A program made the position numbers and the translations under genes. Shown here in pieces: positions 31,639 through 32,181 of a stretch of 32,181 nt of DNA. How positions within the stretch are numbered: the stretch's first letter is position 1; each line of letters opens with the position of its first letter. The notes under the pieces were generated by a model, which worked only from the letters and a program-made list of their open reading frames with translations, ran no database searches and was not told where the DNA came from. The stretch is from Sedimenticola sp. (GTDB lineage: Bacteria; Pseudomonadota; Gammaproteobacteria; Chromatiales; Chromatiaceae): positions 1 to 32,181 of the forward strand of contig JALVEW010000098.1 in the NCBI GenBank assembly GCA_027030425.1, in the 5' to 3' direction.

Positions 31639-32181
31639 TCAATCCAGCATTTCCTGCAGGGCTGCCGCATTTCTTTCAGCGCTGCGGGTCAGTTTCAGGC
31701 GTTCCGCACGCACGATGCACCGCAACTCGTCCAGAGCCAGGTCGAAATCGTCATTCACCACCAGGTAGTCGTATTCCGCATAGTGGGAAAGCTCACTACG
31801 GGCATCCCGCATGCGCCGTTCGATGACGGCCTCGTCATCCTGACCGCGATTGCCCAGGCGCTGACGCAGGGCCTCCACCGAGGGAGGCATGATGAAAATG
31901 GAAACGGCTTCGGGAAAAGCCTTGCGCACCTGGCGCGCCCCCTGCCAGTCGATTTCCAGCACCACATCATGCCCCTCGTCCAGGAGCGACTGCACCGCCG
32001 CCTGGCTGGTGCCATAGTAGTTGTCGAACACCTGGGCCTGCTCCAGGAAGGCACCCTCGCCGGCCAGGCGCATGAACTCGTCCACGGAAACGAAATGGTA
32101 ATGCACCCCGTCTTCCTCTCCCGTGCGGGGAGCGCGGGTGGTATGGGAGACAGACAGCTTGAGGCTGCCGTCCCGCTCCAG
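31639..32181 (-). CDS. gmk: Guanylate kinase (5' part off the right edge)
   Basis: 180 codons are present, ending in a stop at 31639; the frame is open to the window edge. The enzyme phosphorylates GMP to GDP with ATP. Visible family segments: LKLSVSHTTRAPRTGEEDGVHYHFV (GMP-binding, in parts) read through the edge region, FLEQAQVFDNYYGTSQAAVQ, DVVLEIDWQGARQVRKAFP, SIFIMPPSVEALRQRLGNRGQDD, VIERRMRDARSEL and YDYLVVNDDFDLAL. The N-terminal P-loop lies outside the window. The C-terminus follows the usual length. The neighbour on the other strand is convergent (GNAT gene, 291 bases away). Confidence 0.96.
   Translation of the reverse strand: MERDGSLKLSVSHTTRAPRTGEEDGVHYHFVSVDEFMRLAGEGAFLEQAQVFDNYYGTSQAAVQSLLDEGHDVVLEIDWQGARQVRKAFPEAVSIFIMPPSVEALRQRLGNRGQDDEAVIERRMRDARSELSHYAEYDYLVVNDDFDLALDELRCIVRAERLKLTRSAERNAAALQEMLD

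Overview
The window reads as a chromosomal segment of a gammaproteobacterium with fairly GC-rich genes. The main clue is the conserved block DUF2066 / purM-purN-DUF3108, which I recall as a neighbourhood in Pseudomonas and relatives, together with gammaproteobacterial-type Dcd, MutM, beta-carbonic anhydrase and guanylate kinase. I cannot name the genus. No tRNA, rRNA, CRISPR array or transposase gene is visible.

Left part (1-5215): a DUF2066 gene runs off the left edge. It is separated from purM by an AT-richer secreted protein gene of unknown function with its own terminator, which looks like an insertion into a conserved neighbourhood. Then come purM, purN and a DUF3108 gene (overlapping), followed by a hemerythrin-like gene whose leader is a 121-bp imperfect palindrome.

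5199-11704 is the most interesting unit: a seven-gene leftward operon. In transcription order it encodes a 'thermostable hemolysin' family protein (probably acyltransferase-like), an AMP-dependent ligase, a heme-oxygenase-like metal oxidase, a periplasmic TPR protein, a short-chain dehydrogenase, and a QseB/QseC-type response regulator and sensor kinase. A perfect CTTAAC-N5-CTTAAC repeat upstream of the first gene is a candidate site for the operon's own regulator. The enzymes suggest synthesis or modification of an acyl-derived small molecule or lipid, with feedback sensing; the product is unknown.

11829-18461 holds housekeeping and signalling genes: dcd, a Cys-containing exported protein, an AhpD/CMD-like protein coupled to an M32 carboxypeptidase, a small Cys-motif protein, beta-carbonic anhydrase, and a membrane GGDEF-EAL protein. 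18831-22120 is an FHA / Ser-Thr kinase / PP2C phosphatase module. 22103-25947 is a divergent locus: marR-hyuA to the left, a class IV aminotransferase and cupin to the right, with two GTCAA-N5-TTGAC operators in the shared promoter; a decayed second copy of the marR start plus operator lies at 25941-26087. 26290-30484 is an operon of Gld-like ABC transporter genes, a DUF4340 gene and mutM, all overlapping. A GNAT acetyltransferase and the 3' part of gmk close the window.

Intergenic spaces carry several repeat families: three copies of a ~102-bp element with GGGGTCGGAGTC inverted ends, two copies of a 63-bp repeat, and two related CCCTCACCCT/CCCTCTCCCC hairpin elements.
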